NCBI RefSeq assembly: GCF_003185655.1
Contig: NZ_QHJQ01000006.1
Span: 1 to 64,000, forward strand
Length of the DNA stretch: 64,000 bases
DNA from: Coraliomargarita sinensis
GTDB lineage: Bacteria; Verrucomicrobiota; Verrucomicrobiia; Opitutales; Coraliomargaritaceae
Direction of reading: 5' to 3'
In this document: positions 43,953 to 52,890 of the stretch, piece after piece
How positions within the stretch are numbered: the first letter of the stretch is position 1
How the letters are laid out: each line of letters opens with the position of its first letter
Notes under the pieces: model-generated
The model's database searches: none
What the model was told of the DNA's origin: nothing
Seen by the model: only the letters and a program-made list of their open reading frames with translations
Translations under genes and position numbers: made by a program

Positions 43953-45461
43953 ATGAAAAGCGAAAATCATATTGATAATCCCGATGTCATTCTCATCGGA
44001 AGCGGTATCATGTCGGCCACTCTCGGTGCCGTCCTCAAGCAGTTGGATCCCCGCCTGCGGATCCAGCTTTACGAAGTTGCGGAAGAGCTCGCCATGGAAG
44101 CGTCCAACGGCTGGCACAACGCCGGTACCGGCCACGCCGGGCTCTGCGAGCTCAGCTATACGCCCGACTATGGTCCCGACGGGGAGGTCAAAGTCGACAA
44201 GGCCATCGAGATTTTCAATCAGTTCGAGCAGTCCCTCCAGTTTTGGGGCTACGCGGTGCGTAACGGGATGATCCAAAACCCGAAGGACTTCATCAACCCG
44301 GTCCCCCACCTCAGTTTTGTTTACGGTCAGGAGCAGGTCGACTTTCTGCGCTCGCGCCACCGCCAGATGACGAAGCACCATTTCTTCAGCGAGATGGAAT
44401 ACACCGAGGACCGCGAAACGATCCGCGAGTGGGCCCCACTCATTCTCGAGGGCCGCGATCCGGAGGAACCGGTGGCCATGACCCGGATGCCGCACGGTAC
44501 CGACGTCAACTTCGGCGCGTTGGCCACCCACCTGATCGAGTGGCTGGGTAAGCAGGAGGGCTGCGGCTATGCCACCCTCCACCGCGTCACCGATCTGACG
44601 CGCAACGCCGCGGGTGGTTGGGATGTGGAAGTAAAGAACGTCGAAGCCGGCAAGACTTTTACCAACCAGGCTAAGTTCGTCTTTATCGGAGCCGGCGGCG
44701 GCAGCCTCCCGCTCCTGCAAAAGTCGGGCATCGATGAAGCCAAGGGCTTCGGCGGCTTCCCCATCGGCGGCCAATGGCTCATCTCCAAAAACCCCGAACT
44801 GGTCAACCAGCACAACGCAAAGGTCTACGGCATGTCCCCGGGGGCCGCCCCCACCATGGCGGTACCGCACCTGGACACCCGGGTGATCGACGGGGAGAAA
44901 TCCCTTCTCTTCGGCCCCTACGCCGCCTGGACCACCAAGTTCCTCCACGAAAAAGGCAGCGCCTTAGACCTGCCCGGCTCCATCCGCTTCGACAACATCG
45001 GCTCGCTCATCAAGGTCGGACTCGGCAACATTCCGTTGGTTCGCTACCTGATCCAACAAGGCACCCAAAGCATGCAAACCCGGATGGGGGAGCTGCAGAA
45101 CTTCTTCCCCGGCGCAAAGCAAGATGACTGGGACCTCATCGACGCCGGCATCCGCGTGCAGGCGATCAAGAAGGAAGACGGCGACGCCGGCATCGTCCAC
45201 TTCGGCACCGAGGTGGTGACCGATGCGGACCGCACGCTCTCCGCCCTGCTGGGCGCCTCCCCGGGCGCCTCGGTTTCCACCAACATCATCGTCGAGATCA
45301 TCAAGAAGTGCTTCGCCCAAAAACTGGAAGAAAGCGAGTGCCACGAGCGCATGAAGACCATGATCCCCAGCTACGACGAAGACCTGATCGATCCGTCCAT
45401 GGCAGAGCGCCAGGAAAAGCTCAACCGGGAAGCCCTGACCTCGCTTCAGGTCATGTACTAG
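43953..45461 (+). CDS. mqo: Malate:quinone oxidoreductase
   Basis: A 502-residue flavoprotein. The FAD motif is VILIGSGIMSATLGAVLK, followed by NGWHNAGTGHAGLCEL and FIGAGGGSLPLLQKSGI, all typical of Mqo. It passes electrons from malate to quinone at the inner membrane without NAD. Together with mdh 9 kb away, the organism has both malate oxidation routes. It is 71 bases downstream of rhaB in the same direction; whether it belongs to the sugar operon is uncertain. Confidence 0.95.
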   Translation: MKSENHIDNPDVILIGSGIMSATLGAVLKQLDPRLRIQLYEVAEELAMEASNGWHNAGTGHAGLCELSYTPDYGPDGEVKVDKAIEIFNQFEQSLQFWGYAVRNGMIQNPKDFINPVPHLSFVYGQEQVDFLRSRHRQMTKHHFFSEMEYTEDRETIREWAPLILEGRDPEEPVAMTRMPHGTDVNFGALATHLIEWLGKQEGCGYATLHRVTDLTRNAAGGWDVEVKNVEAGKTFTNQAKFVFIGAGGGSLPLLQKSGIDEAKGFGGFPIGGQWLISKNPELVNQHNAKVYGMSPGAAPTMAVPHLDTRVIDGEKSLLFGPYAAWTTKFLHEKGSALDLPGSIRFDNIGSLIKVGLGNIPLVRYLIQQGTQSMQTRMGELQNFFPGAKQDDWDLIDAGIRVQAIKKEDGDAGIVHFGTEVVTDADRTLSALLGASPGASVSTNIIVEIIKKCFAQKLEESECHERMKTMIPSYDEDLIDPSMAERQEKLNREALTSLQVMY

Positions 45462-45849
45462 TATTTGTATCATCGATACGTCAGGATGTCCCGTTAACGA
45501 AGCTTAATCGGACAGCCGCGCCTCCACTGCCCGGGCAGCGTGAACAGGAATGCAATTCCCTCTGCAGGGGAAATGCGCTGCTTCGTGCCGGCATCCCGGG
45601 ACTCATCACAGGGATGAAAAACTCGCCCAACGGGCGTCAGGCTATTATCTTTTATTCTCGTGCCCGGAGAGGCAATCACTACGATCCCGCAAATGCGTCA
45701 AAGCGGCCAAACGTCCCAAAACCAAAGACTTCTTTCCCGGCCGGAACATTAGCCCCTCACAAACAGAGCATCACGCCAACTACTACCCGCCGGCCGTGCT
45801 TCGATTAATATCCCCCATTCCTCGTTAAGAATCATAAACTTCCCTCCCC
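45462..45849. other. 388-base intergenic stretch without a supported gene
   Basis: No convincing coding frame; the small open frames on both strands lack family motifs. It has a hairpin CGCCC-AAC-GGGCG (45624-45636), a weaker imperfect stem near 45552-45576, and the dyad GTATC-ATC-GATAC just after mqo. The promoter of the PfkB gene is presumably here but could not be placed. Confidence 0.6.
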
Positions 45850-46950
45850 ATGAGCGCGATAATGCAAAAATACGTCGATTACATTAACAACTTTAACGGG
45901 AACATCCTGCTGGGCTGTGACGGCTTCGTGGACGAGACTTACGAGATCGTCGAGGAGCGACGGAGCCAGACCGACTACACCGCCATGCCCAAGCTGAAGA
46001 ATTTTGGCGAGCTGCTGGTCGAGCGCGCGGACGGCGGGGTCGGTGTCGAGCTGGTCTGGAAGCGCCGCTGCGAAGGCGGCTGCGGCATCAACACCGGACG
46101 CATCGCCGCTTGCCTAGGGATCAAACCCATCCTTCCAGGCCTTTACGGTGACAAGGAGATCGATCCGGCCTTTGAGGAATTCAGGGACAGCTGCGAAATC
46201 CTCAGCCTGGGCGACCCGGCCTTGACCATCGCGCTCGAGTTCCCGGATGGCAAGGTGCTCATGAGCGACCTGAAGGCCGTCTCCAATCTCACATGGGCGG
46301 ATGTGCAACAACGGTTGGGTGAGGCCAAGCTCAAGGAAATTTTCAAAGACCTCGACATTCTCGGGCTCGGCTACTGGTCGCTCACGTCCAACTTCGACGA
46401 TATCTTCAAGGGCTTTATGGCCGAATGCGAAGCCAGCGGCAACTTCCCCGGGCGTATGTTCTTTGACTTCGCCGACATCAAGAAGAAGTCCAGCGAGGCC
46501 TTCCTGAAAACCCTGGACCTGGTCCAAAGATACAACGACCGGGTGCCCCTCACCTTCAGCCTGAACGAGCACGAGGTCTTCGAACTCTTCGCCCGGATCG
46601 GGGTTGAGCGCCCTCCCCTCGAACCGGCCGCCATCGCCGAAGCCCTGAAAGTCGCCCGCGAGAAAATCGGATTCGACGAGCTGGTCGTGCACACCCCCGA
46701 CTTCGGAGCCGCCTCCAGCGCCAAGGATGGCGAAGCCTACGCCCTGCAGGAGCGCCAGACCGAAGTCGTCCGACTCGCCGGGGCCGGTGACAGCTTCAAC
46801 GGCGGCTACCTCTGCGCCTCCCTCGGCGACCTGCCCCTCAAGGAACGCCTCGTCATCGCCAACGCCGCCACCGCCTTCTTCGTCTGCAACGCCACCGGCC
46901 CGACAAGAGAGCAACTGATCGCGCAAATCGAAAAGGCGAAGGATAAGTGA
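45850..46950 (+). CDS. PfkB-family carbohydrate kinase
   Basis: A 366-residue ribokinase-fold protein. The PfkB C-terminal signature is LAGAGDSFNGGYLCA with its catalytic Asp; the N-terminal GGCGINTGRIAACLG is the usual sugar-side glycine motif. The subgroup is divergent: it lacks a clear first PfkB signature, so the substrate cannot be assigned. Followed 34 bases later by a DUF4432 protein, with which it likely forms an operon. A role in the second step of a sugar pathway is inferred from this pairing. Confidence 0.83.
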   Translation: MSAIMQKYVDYINNFNGNILLGCDGFVDETYEIVEERRSQTDYTAMPKLKNFGELLVERADGGVGVELVWKRRCEGGCGINTGRIAACLGIKPILPGLYGDKEIDPAFEEFRDSCEILSLGDPALTIALEFPDGKVLMSDLKAVSNLTWADVQQRLGEAKLKEIFKDLDILGLGYWSLTSNFDDIFKGFMAECEASGNFPGRMFFDFADIKKKSSEAFLKTLDLVQRYNDRVPLTFSLNEHEVFELFARIGVERPPLEPAAIAEALKVAREKIGFDELVVHTPDFGAASSAKDGEAYALQERQTEVVRLAGAGDSFNGGYLCASLGDLPLKERLVIANAATAFFVCNATGPTREQLIAQIEKAKDK

Positions 46951-46984
46951 AGATCCAGCGTAGCCGGACAAGCAATTCCCCATC

Positions 46985-48163
46985 ATGAAAACACTCCACA
47001 AACTCCCCCTCCTTGATCCGGAATCCGGTGACGACTTTCAACACATCTTTCTCGAAGCGGACGAAGGCGCGGCTGCTGATTGGTCGGTGCAGTCCTATAC
47101 CCTGCGCGGCGGTCTTCAGGAAGGCGTACAGGTGGTCGAGATCCATAACGGCAAGCTCCACTTCGCCGTCCTCCCCACCCGCGGGATGGGCATCTGGAAG
47201 GGCGAATGCGGCGAGATCACACTCGGTTGGGACTCGCCGGTCAAGGATCCGGTTAACCCGGCTTTCATCAACCTGGAGGAACGCGGCGGACTCGGCTGGC
47301 TCAAAGGCTTCAACGAATGGTTCGTCCGCTGCGGGATTAACAGCATGGGCGCTCCCGGCATCGACACGGTGACCGACTACAGCGGCAACTCGATGGACGT
47401 GCCCCTCACCCTTCACGGCAAGATCGCCAACATCCCCGCCCGCGCTGTCTCGCTGGAAGTGACGGACGGGGCCATCGTCCTGCGCGGTGAGGTCGACGAA
47501 ACCATGATGTTCGGTCCGGCCCTGCGCCTCAACGTCGAGATCCGCACCGACCTCGGTTCGGACGCCATGACCATCACCGACACCGTGACCAACCTCGGCC
47601 AGAACCCGCAGGAGCACGAGATGCTCTACCACATCAACTACGGGGAAACGCTTCTCGAAAATGGATCGCGATTCGTCGCGCCCTTCAAACAGGTGGCGCC
47701 ACGCGACCCGCGCTCGGCCGAGGGCATTAAAACTTTCGACCGCTACGGCGACCCCCAGGCCGGCTTCGTCGAGCAGGCCTACCTCTACGACCTGGCCGCC
47801 AAACGGGGCAGCCGCGAGACCGCCGTCATGCTGCGCAACGCCGCCGGTAACCAGGCCTCCGTCCTGCGCTTTTCCCTGAAAGACTTCCCCTGCTTCACCC
47901 AGTGGAAAAATACCGCCGCCCGGGCCGACGGCTACGTCACCGGCCTGGAACCGGCGACCAACTACCCCAATCCCCGCCGCTTCGAACGGGAGAAAGGCCG
48001 GGTCATCACCCTCAAGGGCGGCGAGTCACGCAACACCACCCTGACCATCGAGGCACTCGATACCAAAAAAGCCATCAGCGAGGTGGAGAAGGAAATCCGC
48101 CAGCTGCAGAAGACCGTCAAAGGCATCGTCGATCCGGAACCGTTGGGCAAGTTTTCGGGCTAG
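46985..48163 (+). CDS. DUF4432 / aldose-1-epimerase-like protein
   Basis: A 392-residue protein of the galactose-mutarotase-like fold. LPTRGMGIWKGECGEI, then SMGAPG, LHGKIANIPA and HEMLYHINYGE, and GLEPATNYPNPRRFE near the end, are the conserved blocks of DUF4432 proteins. These are thought to act on sugars or uronates as mutarotases/epimerases; the exact substrate is unknown. It is coded with a PfkB kinase next to the deoxysugar locus, which supports a sugar role. Confidence 0.85.
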   Translation: MKTLHKLPLLDPESGDDFQHIFLEADEGAAADWSVQSYTLRGGLQEGVQVVEIHNGKLHFAVLPTRGMGIWKGECGEITLGWDSPVKDPVNPAFINLEERGGLGWLKGFNEWFVRCGINSMGAPGIDTVTDYSGNSMDVPLTLHGKIANIPARAVSLEVTDGAIVLRGEVDETMMFGPALRLNVEIRTDLGSDAMTITDTVTNLGQNPQEHEMLYHINYGETLLENGSRFVAPFKQVAPRDPRSAEGIKTFDRYGDPQAGFVEQAYLYDLAAKRGSRETAVMLRNAAGNQASVLRFSLKDFPCFTQWKNTAARADGYVTGLEPATNYPNPRRFEREKGRVITLKGGESRNTTLTIEALDTKKAISEVEKEIRQLQKTVKGIVDPEPLGKFSG

Positions 48164-48186
48164 CGGTCAGCACTGGAATACCGGGC

Positions 48187-48198
48187 GTGCGATCGCAC
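48187..48198. other. 12-bp perfect palindrome GTGCGATCGCAC
   Basis: A perfect palindrome in the 212-base gap between the DUF4432 gene and the converging HAD gene. No genes flank it as a promoter would, so it may be chance or a protein-binding site. The rest of the gap holds nothing recognised. Confidence 0.4.
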
Positions 48199-48375
48199 AT
48201 TTCTACAGTACCGAAAACCCTGCAGCGAACGCTTATTCAAGGACATGAAGAAAGAAATGCTGGAGCGTTTTAAACTATACCTAAACATTGACTAGTATTG
48301 ACCCTGAAGGCAGAGCCAACCGCTTGGTCACCAAAAGGGGGTCCAACGCAAAATATAAAGATCCGAGAGTCCGGC

Positions 48376-49149
48376 TCAAGAACTTGAAAGCAGTTCCGGC
48401 AGGACCGCGATGGACTCAATGACCGCGTCCGGCTTTTGTTCCATTTGATCCAGTTGATCCCGGTTGAATTTTCCGGTCTGCACGAGGATCCCGATCAGTT
48501 TGTTATGCATGGCGCCAAGGACATCGCTCTCCAAATCGTCCCCGACGACAGCGACCGATTCAGCCGGCACATCAAGCTCGGCCACCGCGTTTTCAAAAAA
48601 GGCTTTGGAGGGTTTCCCCAGGCAGACTGGTTCCTTTCGAGAGGCGTAGGCCAGGGCCTCAACAAAGGGCCCCATATCGAGAAAGAGCTCGCCACCTGAC
48701 TCAAAGCATCGATTCCGGGCAAGCGCATAGAAGGCGGCACCGTCAGCGATCAACCGAAAGGCCTGATTCAGGGTGTCGTAGTCAAACTCGCGGCCGAGGT
48801 CGCCGAGGATGACCACATCCGGGTGCGCACGGTCTTCCGGAATTTCCGAAAAATCCTCTTTCGCTTCCTCGGCGACGAAGAGTGCGGCACTGGCAAACCC
48901 GTCCGCCCGGAAGCGCTCACAGGCCGCGGCCATGGGAGTGAGGATCCATTCTTCTTTCGTTACGACTCCCAGCGAGGCGAGCTTCTGCACAATCCGCGCC
49001 CGCGATTGAGTGGTCGTGTTGGTCAGGAAGCGGTACGGTATGGCCCGCCTCTCAAGCTCGGCGAGGCAGCGCCGCGTGCCCTCGATCCGGTCGCTCCCGG
49101 AATAAAGCGTGCCCGATAAGTCGAGAAGCACTCCTTTAATTTTAGCCAT
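48376..49149 (-). CDS. HAD-IIA hydrolase, LHPP/HDHD2-like
   Basis: 257 residues from ATG 49149 (49155 also possible; an upstream start to 49245 would add an unlikely leader). Motif I is LLDLSGTLY: the nucleophile Asp is present but the acid/base Asp two residues on is Ser, as in the LHPP/HDHD2 group of HAD-IIA proteins. Motif II is FLTNTTTQS, motif III the Lys in GKPSKAFFE and motif IV AVVGDDLESDVLGA. The cap is of type C2. LHPP acts on phosphohistidine/phospholysine or pyrophosphate; the substrate here is unknown. Confidence 0.87.
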   Translation of the reverse strand: MAKIKGVLLDLSGTLYSGSDRIEGTRRCLAELERRAIPYRFLTNTTTQSRARIVQKLASLGVVTKEEWILTPMAAACERFRADGFASAALFVAEEAKEDFSEIPEDRAHPDVVILGDLGREFDYDTLNQAFRLIADGAAFYALARNRCFESGGELFLDMGPFVEALAYASRKEPVCLGKPSKAFFENAVAELDVPAESVAVVGDDLESDVLGAMHNKLIGILVQTGKFNRDQLDQMEQKPDAVIESIAVLPELLSSS

Positions 49150-49391
49150 ACTCATAACTAAGATTACGGCAGAAATCGTGCCAGAAAATTTGCCTAAGAT
49201 CAGAAGGGATATTGGGCACGGATGGCCCGGACTTCGATGAGGCAACCCCTCTCCTGTTGCTCCCTGGGAACCCCGCCTACAGGAAAGGGTTTGGTCGCTA
49301 TGCCTGAAGGCGGAATATCCAACACAGGCGATGCCTGCCCACCTTGCATATCTCGATTGCCTGACAATGTCCCTGGCCTCATGTTACAAGT

Positions 49392-50264
49392 ATGTCTCCA
49401 AGTTTATTGCGTCGTTGGCTAAAAAATGGCGCGCGCCTGTTTCTTTTCATATCTGTGATACTTCAGAACGTCTTTGGCGAGGAAGACGATACGCCTATAT
49501 CGCACGGGCGACTGATTGAAGATTTTCCCACCGTGGACCAGAGAGTCCTTACTGGGGCCGAATTCAGATGCGGCTCTATCGCGCTGGGCTCCTGGTTGAT
49601 TTGGCTGACGGAGAAGGAAGTTCTTTCAGCACCCGTCGAACGAAAGACGGAATCGAGTCCAATCTTCAATCAGGCCGGGTTAACGATAGAAGAACAAGCG
49701 ATCCTCGCCGAGGTGGATACTCTCGCCGGAAACACGGGCGAGATCAGCCTGATGCGTCTGATCGAAACTTTAATCCAGTACTGCCACCGTAATGCGGGTG
49801 ACACAGGATTAGAGATCTATTATTACAATCTACCGAATGACAACCTACTTCACCAACTGGTGGATTCCGAATTGCCGGTAATTTTGTTCCAGGGCATCTA
49901 TAGAAAGAACTCCCAGAGCAAACAACTCGAGAGGCAGAGAGGTCATTACTCCTGCTTAATCGGGAAGAATGGTGAGCAGTTGATCGCCAATACTTACGCA
50001 CAAAACCAAGTGTTTACAGTAGAAGCGCTTCCTATGAAGAGCCTGATTGAAAATGACCGCTACCGCCCGACCGGCAGCGAAAGTTACCTTTACCTGCGTT
50101 GTCCTCCAGAGCAATACCCGCGCTATATGTTCCGGGCATTCGTCCCCTCGGCCCCGCAGACCGCACGAAAACAAATTTTCCGGGGCACACCACTCTTCGC
50201 CCGGCCCGAGGAAACGATCCTGATCGAAGGCGCCTTGGCCTTTCGAGTGGTTGAAAGGCATTGA
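49392..50264 (+). CDS. Secreted protein with a possible C39-like cysteine peptidase fold
   Basis: A 290-residue protein with an N-terminal signal (RLFLFISVILQNVFGE). I cannot assign a family with certainty. Cys60 in EFRCGSIALGSW, His185 in RGHYSCLIG and Asn200 in QLIANTY have the order and local sequence of the Cys-His-Asn sites of C39-type and papain-like peptidases (CGxxAL, GHY). No ABC exporter is nearby. It stands alone between two converging or diverging neighbours. It could also be a non-catalytic relative. Confidence 0.6.
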   Translation: MSPSLLRRWLKNGARLFLFISVILQNVFGEEDDTPISHGRLIEDFPTVDQRVLTGAEFRCGSIALGSWLIWLTEKEVLSAPVERKTESSPIFNQAGLTIEEQAILAEVDTLAGNTGEISLMRLIETLIQYCHRNAGDTGLEIYYYNLPNDNLLHQLVDSELPVILFQGIYRKNSQSKQLERQRGHYSCLIGKNGEQLIANTYAQNQVFTVEALPMKSLIENDRYRPTGSESYLYLRCPPEQYPRYMFRAFVPSAPQTARKQIFRGTPLFARPEETILIEGALAFRVVERH

Positions 50265-50303
50265 GACAGGCAGGAACCATCGTCTCAACAGTGTCTCATA
50301 AGC

Positions 50304-52784
50304 TCAGCGAACGGACCACTGGACATCCGACGTTTCCCCAGCATCGATCGCCAGGACATAAAGGTCATCTGAGGTGGGGTGCGCTTCCAGCTTTGCCCGA
50401 CCCTCATTGACAGTGATCTCTTCCAACCCTATACCGTTGCTGGCGATGACGATGCGGAGAGTTTCCCCGCCGATGACTTTGGCGGTGCCGTTCAGGCTTT
50501 GTTTCGCGGCATCCCAGCGCACGTCTTCCAGTTCGACCCAGCCCTGCAGCAGGTGGCGGTCGGTGCTGAGGACCTGGGGATGGTCCAGCGCCCGGCGGAC
50601 GGAGATCATGGCACAGTGGCCGGGGTCGAGGGGCCACGCCAACTCATCGCGGCCCTTAAGTTTGCCGACATAGGTATCGGTCCAGAACTCGTAAGCGTGG
50701 TAGGACTGGCGGGGATCCAGGCCGATGGCATTCTTGACCCGGTCACCGCTCAGAGCAGTGGATACCTCAGCCTTCTCCTCGCCCGTGTTGTAAAAGGTGA
50801 CCTGGCGCCAGTCCGGGGTGAGCTCCAGTTCGTAAACCTGCGGGTCAGTCACGCCGGTAAAGGCGTCCAGCGGACGCGCGCTGACAGGGTCCGGATAGTG
50901 CGGGTAACTGCGGGAAACAATTCGCGTAATTTCCGGGGTAAAGAGCGAATAGGAAGTGGCGAGATCGAGACGACCACTGGTGAGAAAGTTCAGCGTAATG
51001 AGCGATTGCAGCTCGGCCGGTTCGAGACCGTGAACGGCCTTGGTATCCGAATAGTAGTTAAAGACGGTGCGGTTCTTGTACCAGCGTAGGCCGCTGCGGG
51101 AGACCATCTCGGGCACAAACTCGTTGGAGTCGGCCCAGGTACGCTGGGTATCGATCACCCCGGCGGTGAGGTCGAGGCAGGGCCGGCCGGATTCGCCGAG
51201 GTTACGCTCGTCAATCAGCGCGTCCTCCCCCATCGCTTCGCGCAGCAGTTTGAAGGCACGCAGATAGGCCGAGTTGGTGCTGGCATAGCGGTCGTCAAAG
51301 CCTCCCTCCGGGCGCCAGGCGGTGGCGGGATAGTCGACCTTCACGCCCTGAATTCCGGCCTCCGCGATCGCGGACCAGACCTTGACGAAATGCTCGGCAA
51401 AGCTCTTGTCTGTGTAGTCGTAGGTGACATAGGGCTGGTGATGGTGGTGCTTGACCTCTTTCCTCCTGAAATTGGGGTCCACCCGGTCCACCTCGGAGGC
51501 GTCGTTGAAAAGCATCCATTCCGGATGGGCGCGCGCGAAATCATCGGAGGGCATGCCCAGTTGCATGTAGATGTAGCCCATTGCGTCACGCTCCTCCAAT
51601 GCCGTACAGAATTCCTTCAAAGTTTCGTAGGGTGGCACGAGGTGTCCGTATTGACGGAAGACCTCATTATCCCACCAGCCCTGCTCCGTATCCAGATGAT
51701 ACTTGTCCGGCTCCAAGCGGTTCATGATCTTCGTGTATTTCGTCATCCCGCTGGCCACGGCATGGTCAGCTTCTTCAACGAGTTTGGCACTGTTATTAAT
51801 ACCCGGAAGCTTACTGATCGCCCCCACGCTCCATCCGCATAGCACAGGATAGTCATATACATTGGGCGAGGCATCATTGGCGGCGCGCAGGGCCAGACCA
51901 TAGCGCTCCAGCGCGGCAAATGGGTCCGTGCCGGTGAGATCGAGATAGAAGGTATCCTCGGAGAGAAACTCACGGTCCTCGTCGATGAGCAGTCCATACG
52001 GGTCCTCAGCCAAGAGGCGGAGACCGCCATCCTGCAGCTCAGCCACCTTGCCGTAAGCTGCCTGTCCGAGGCCACCCCAGACGACGGTGCGTTGCTTGCC
52101 CTTCACCTTACCAGTCAGCATCAGGCTGTTCGACGAAATGCGATCCAGCCCGGGGAGCACATAGGTGGCCACCGCGCCGGCCGCACCGTTGAGGGTAAGC
52201 GGATCTCGGATCCTGGCCCCGCCGAATAGCTCACCCTCCCCGCTCAGGACCTCCGCATCCCGCAGGCGAATGCTGTAGTAGTTATCGGTCAGTAAACCGA
52301 AGCCGAGCACCAGCGCCGGGTACTCATCGTAGAGAGTAAACGAGAGCAAGCGCTTCGGTGGCACACCGGACCTGAAATGCGTCGCGTAGCGGTAAAAGCC
52401 ATAATCGGTCAGCGCGAGGATGATACGCTTGCCTTCTCCCATCGCATCCGAGACAGCTTCTTCACGGTGCACCTTCAGTTCGGCGCCTTTATCCATTCCC
52501 ACCTTGATTTGAGAATCGGTCAGCAAAGGCTCACCGGTCTTGCTGTCGTAGACGGAAAAGCGGAAATCCTCCAAATCGAATGCCACCGTAACGTACTCGT
52601 TCTTCAACTCGACCGGAGCAGTCGATTTGCTCGACGCGGGCGTAGCCCCGCCCTGGTCGGCGGAGGGTCCGTCCGGAGTGGCCGAGAGGGACAAAATCGG
52701 CAAGGCGGCCAGCACTGCCAGTCTCATGAGAAAAGTCGCTTGGCCGGTGAAAAGCAAAGGACGGTTTTTTGAAGGATGTGGCAT
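50304..52784 (-). CDS. Secreted glycoside hydrolase of the alpha-galactosidase superfamily (clan GH-D-like)
   Basis: An 826-residue protein with a signal peptide (MRLAVLAALPILSLSATP). The N-terminal part is a beta-sandwich; the middle is a (beta/alpha)8 barrel with a nucleophile candidate Asp484 in GVKVDYPATAW, the KxDY pattern of GH27/GH36 relatives. DTQRTWADS further on is a candidate acid/base region. A C-terminal beta domain closes it. HHHHQP in the barrel (KEVKHHHHQPYVTYDY) is notable. Substrate unknown: alpha-galactoside or another alpha-linked algal sugar. Same direction as the next upstream glycosidase, 106 bases away. Confidence 0.75.
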   Translation of the reverse strand: MPHPSKNRPLLFTGQATFLMRLAVLAALPILSLSATPDGPSADQGGATPASSKSTAPVELKNEYVTVAFDLEDFRFSVYDSKTGEPLLTDSQIKVGMDKGAELKVHREEAVSDAMGEGKRIILALTDYGFYRYATHFRSGVPPKRLLSFTLYDEYPALVLGFGLLTDNYYSIRLRDAEVLSGEGELFGGARIRDPLTLNGAAGAVATYVLPGLDRISSNSLMLTGKVKGKQRTVVWGGLGQAAYGKVAELQDGGLRLLAEDPYGLLIDEDREFLSEDTFYLDLTGTDPFAALERYGLALRAANDASPNVYDYPVLCGWSVGAISKLPGINNSAKLVEEADHAVASGMTKYTKIMNRLEPDKYHLDTEQGWWDNEVFRQYGHLVPPYETLKEFCTALEERDAMGYIYMQLGMPSDDFARAHPEWMLFNDASEVDRVDPNFRRKEVKHHHHQPYVTYDYTDKSFAEHFVKVWSAIAEAGIQGVKVDYPATAWRPEGGFDDRYASTNSAYLRAFKLLREAMGEDALIDERNLGESGRPCLDLTAGVIDTQRTWADSNEFVPEMVSRSGLRWYKNRTVFNYYSDTKAVHGLEPAELQSLITLNFLTSGRLDLATSYSLFTPEITRIVSRSYPHYPDPVSARPLDAFTGVTDPQVYELELTPDWRQVTFYNTGEEKAEVSTALSGDRVKNAIGLDPRQSYHAYEFWTDTYVGKLKGRDELAWPLDPGHCAMISVRRALDHPQVLSTDRHLLQGWVELEDVRWDAAKQSLNGTAKVIGGETLRIVIASNGIGLEEITVNEGRAKLEAHPTSDDLYVLAIDAGETSDVQWSVR

Positions 52785-52890
52785 GATGTATGGATGATTT
52801 TGTTAAATTGGAATGATGTGAAAGATCGGTAAGGCAGCTGCGTCCTCGAACCGCGCGATAGCTCTGCGGCTCCTCTTTTTAATCGATTCA

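Noticed and set aside
43920..44948. 342-residue minus-strand open frame
   Set aside because: Antisense to mqo, whose sense frame has full family motifs; long antisense frames are common in this codon usage.
45494..45679. Small minus-strand frame in the mqo-PfkB gap
   Set aside because: No start context, no motif and no homologue that I recognise; the gap is better left as non-coding.
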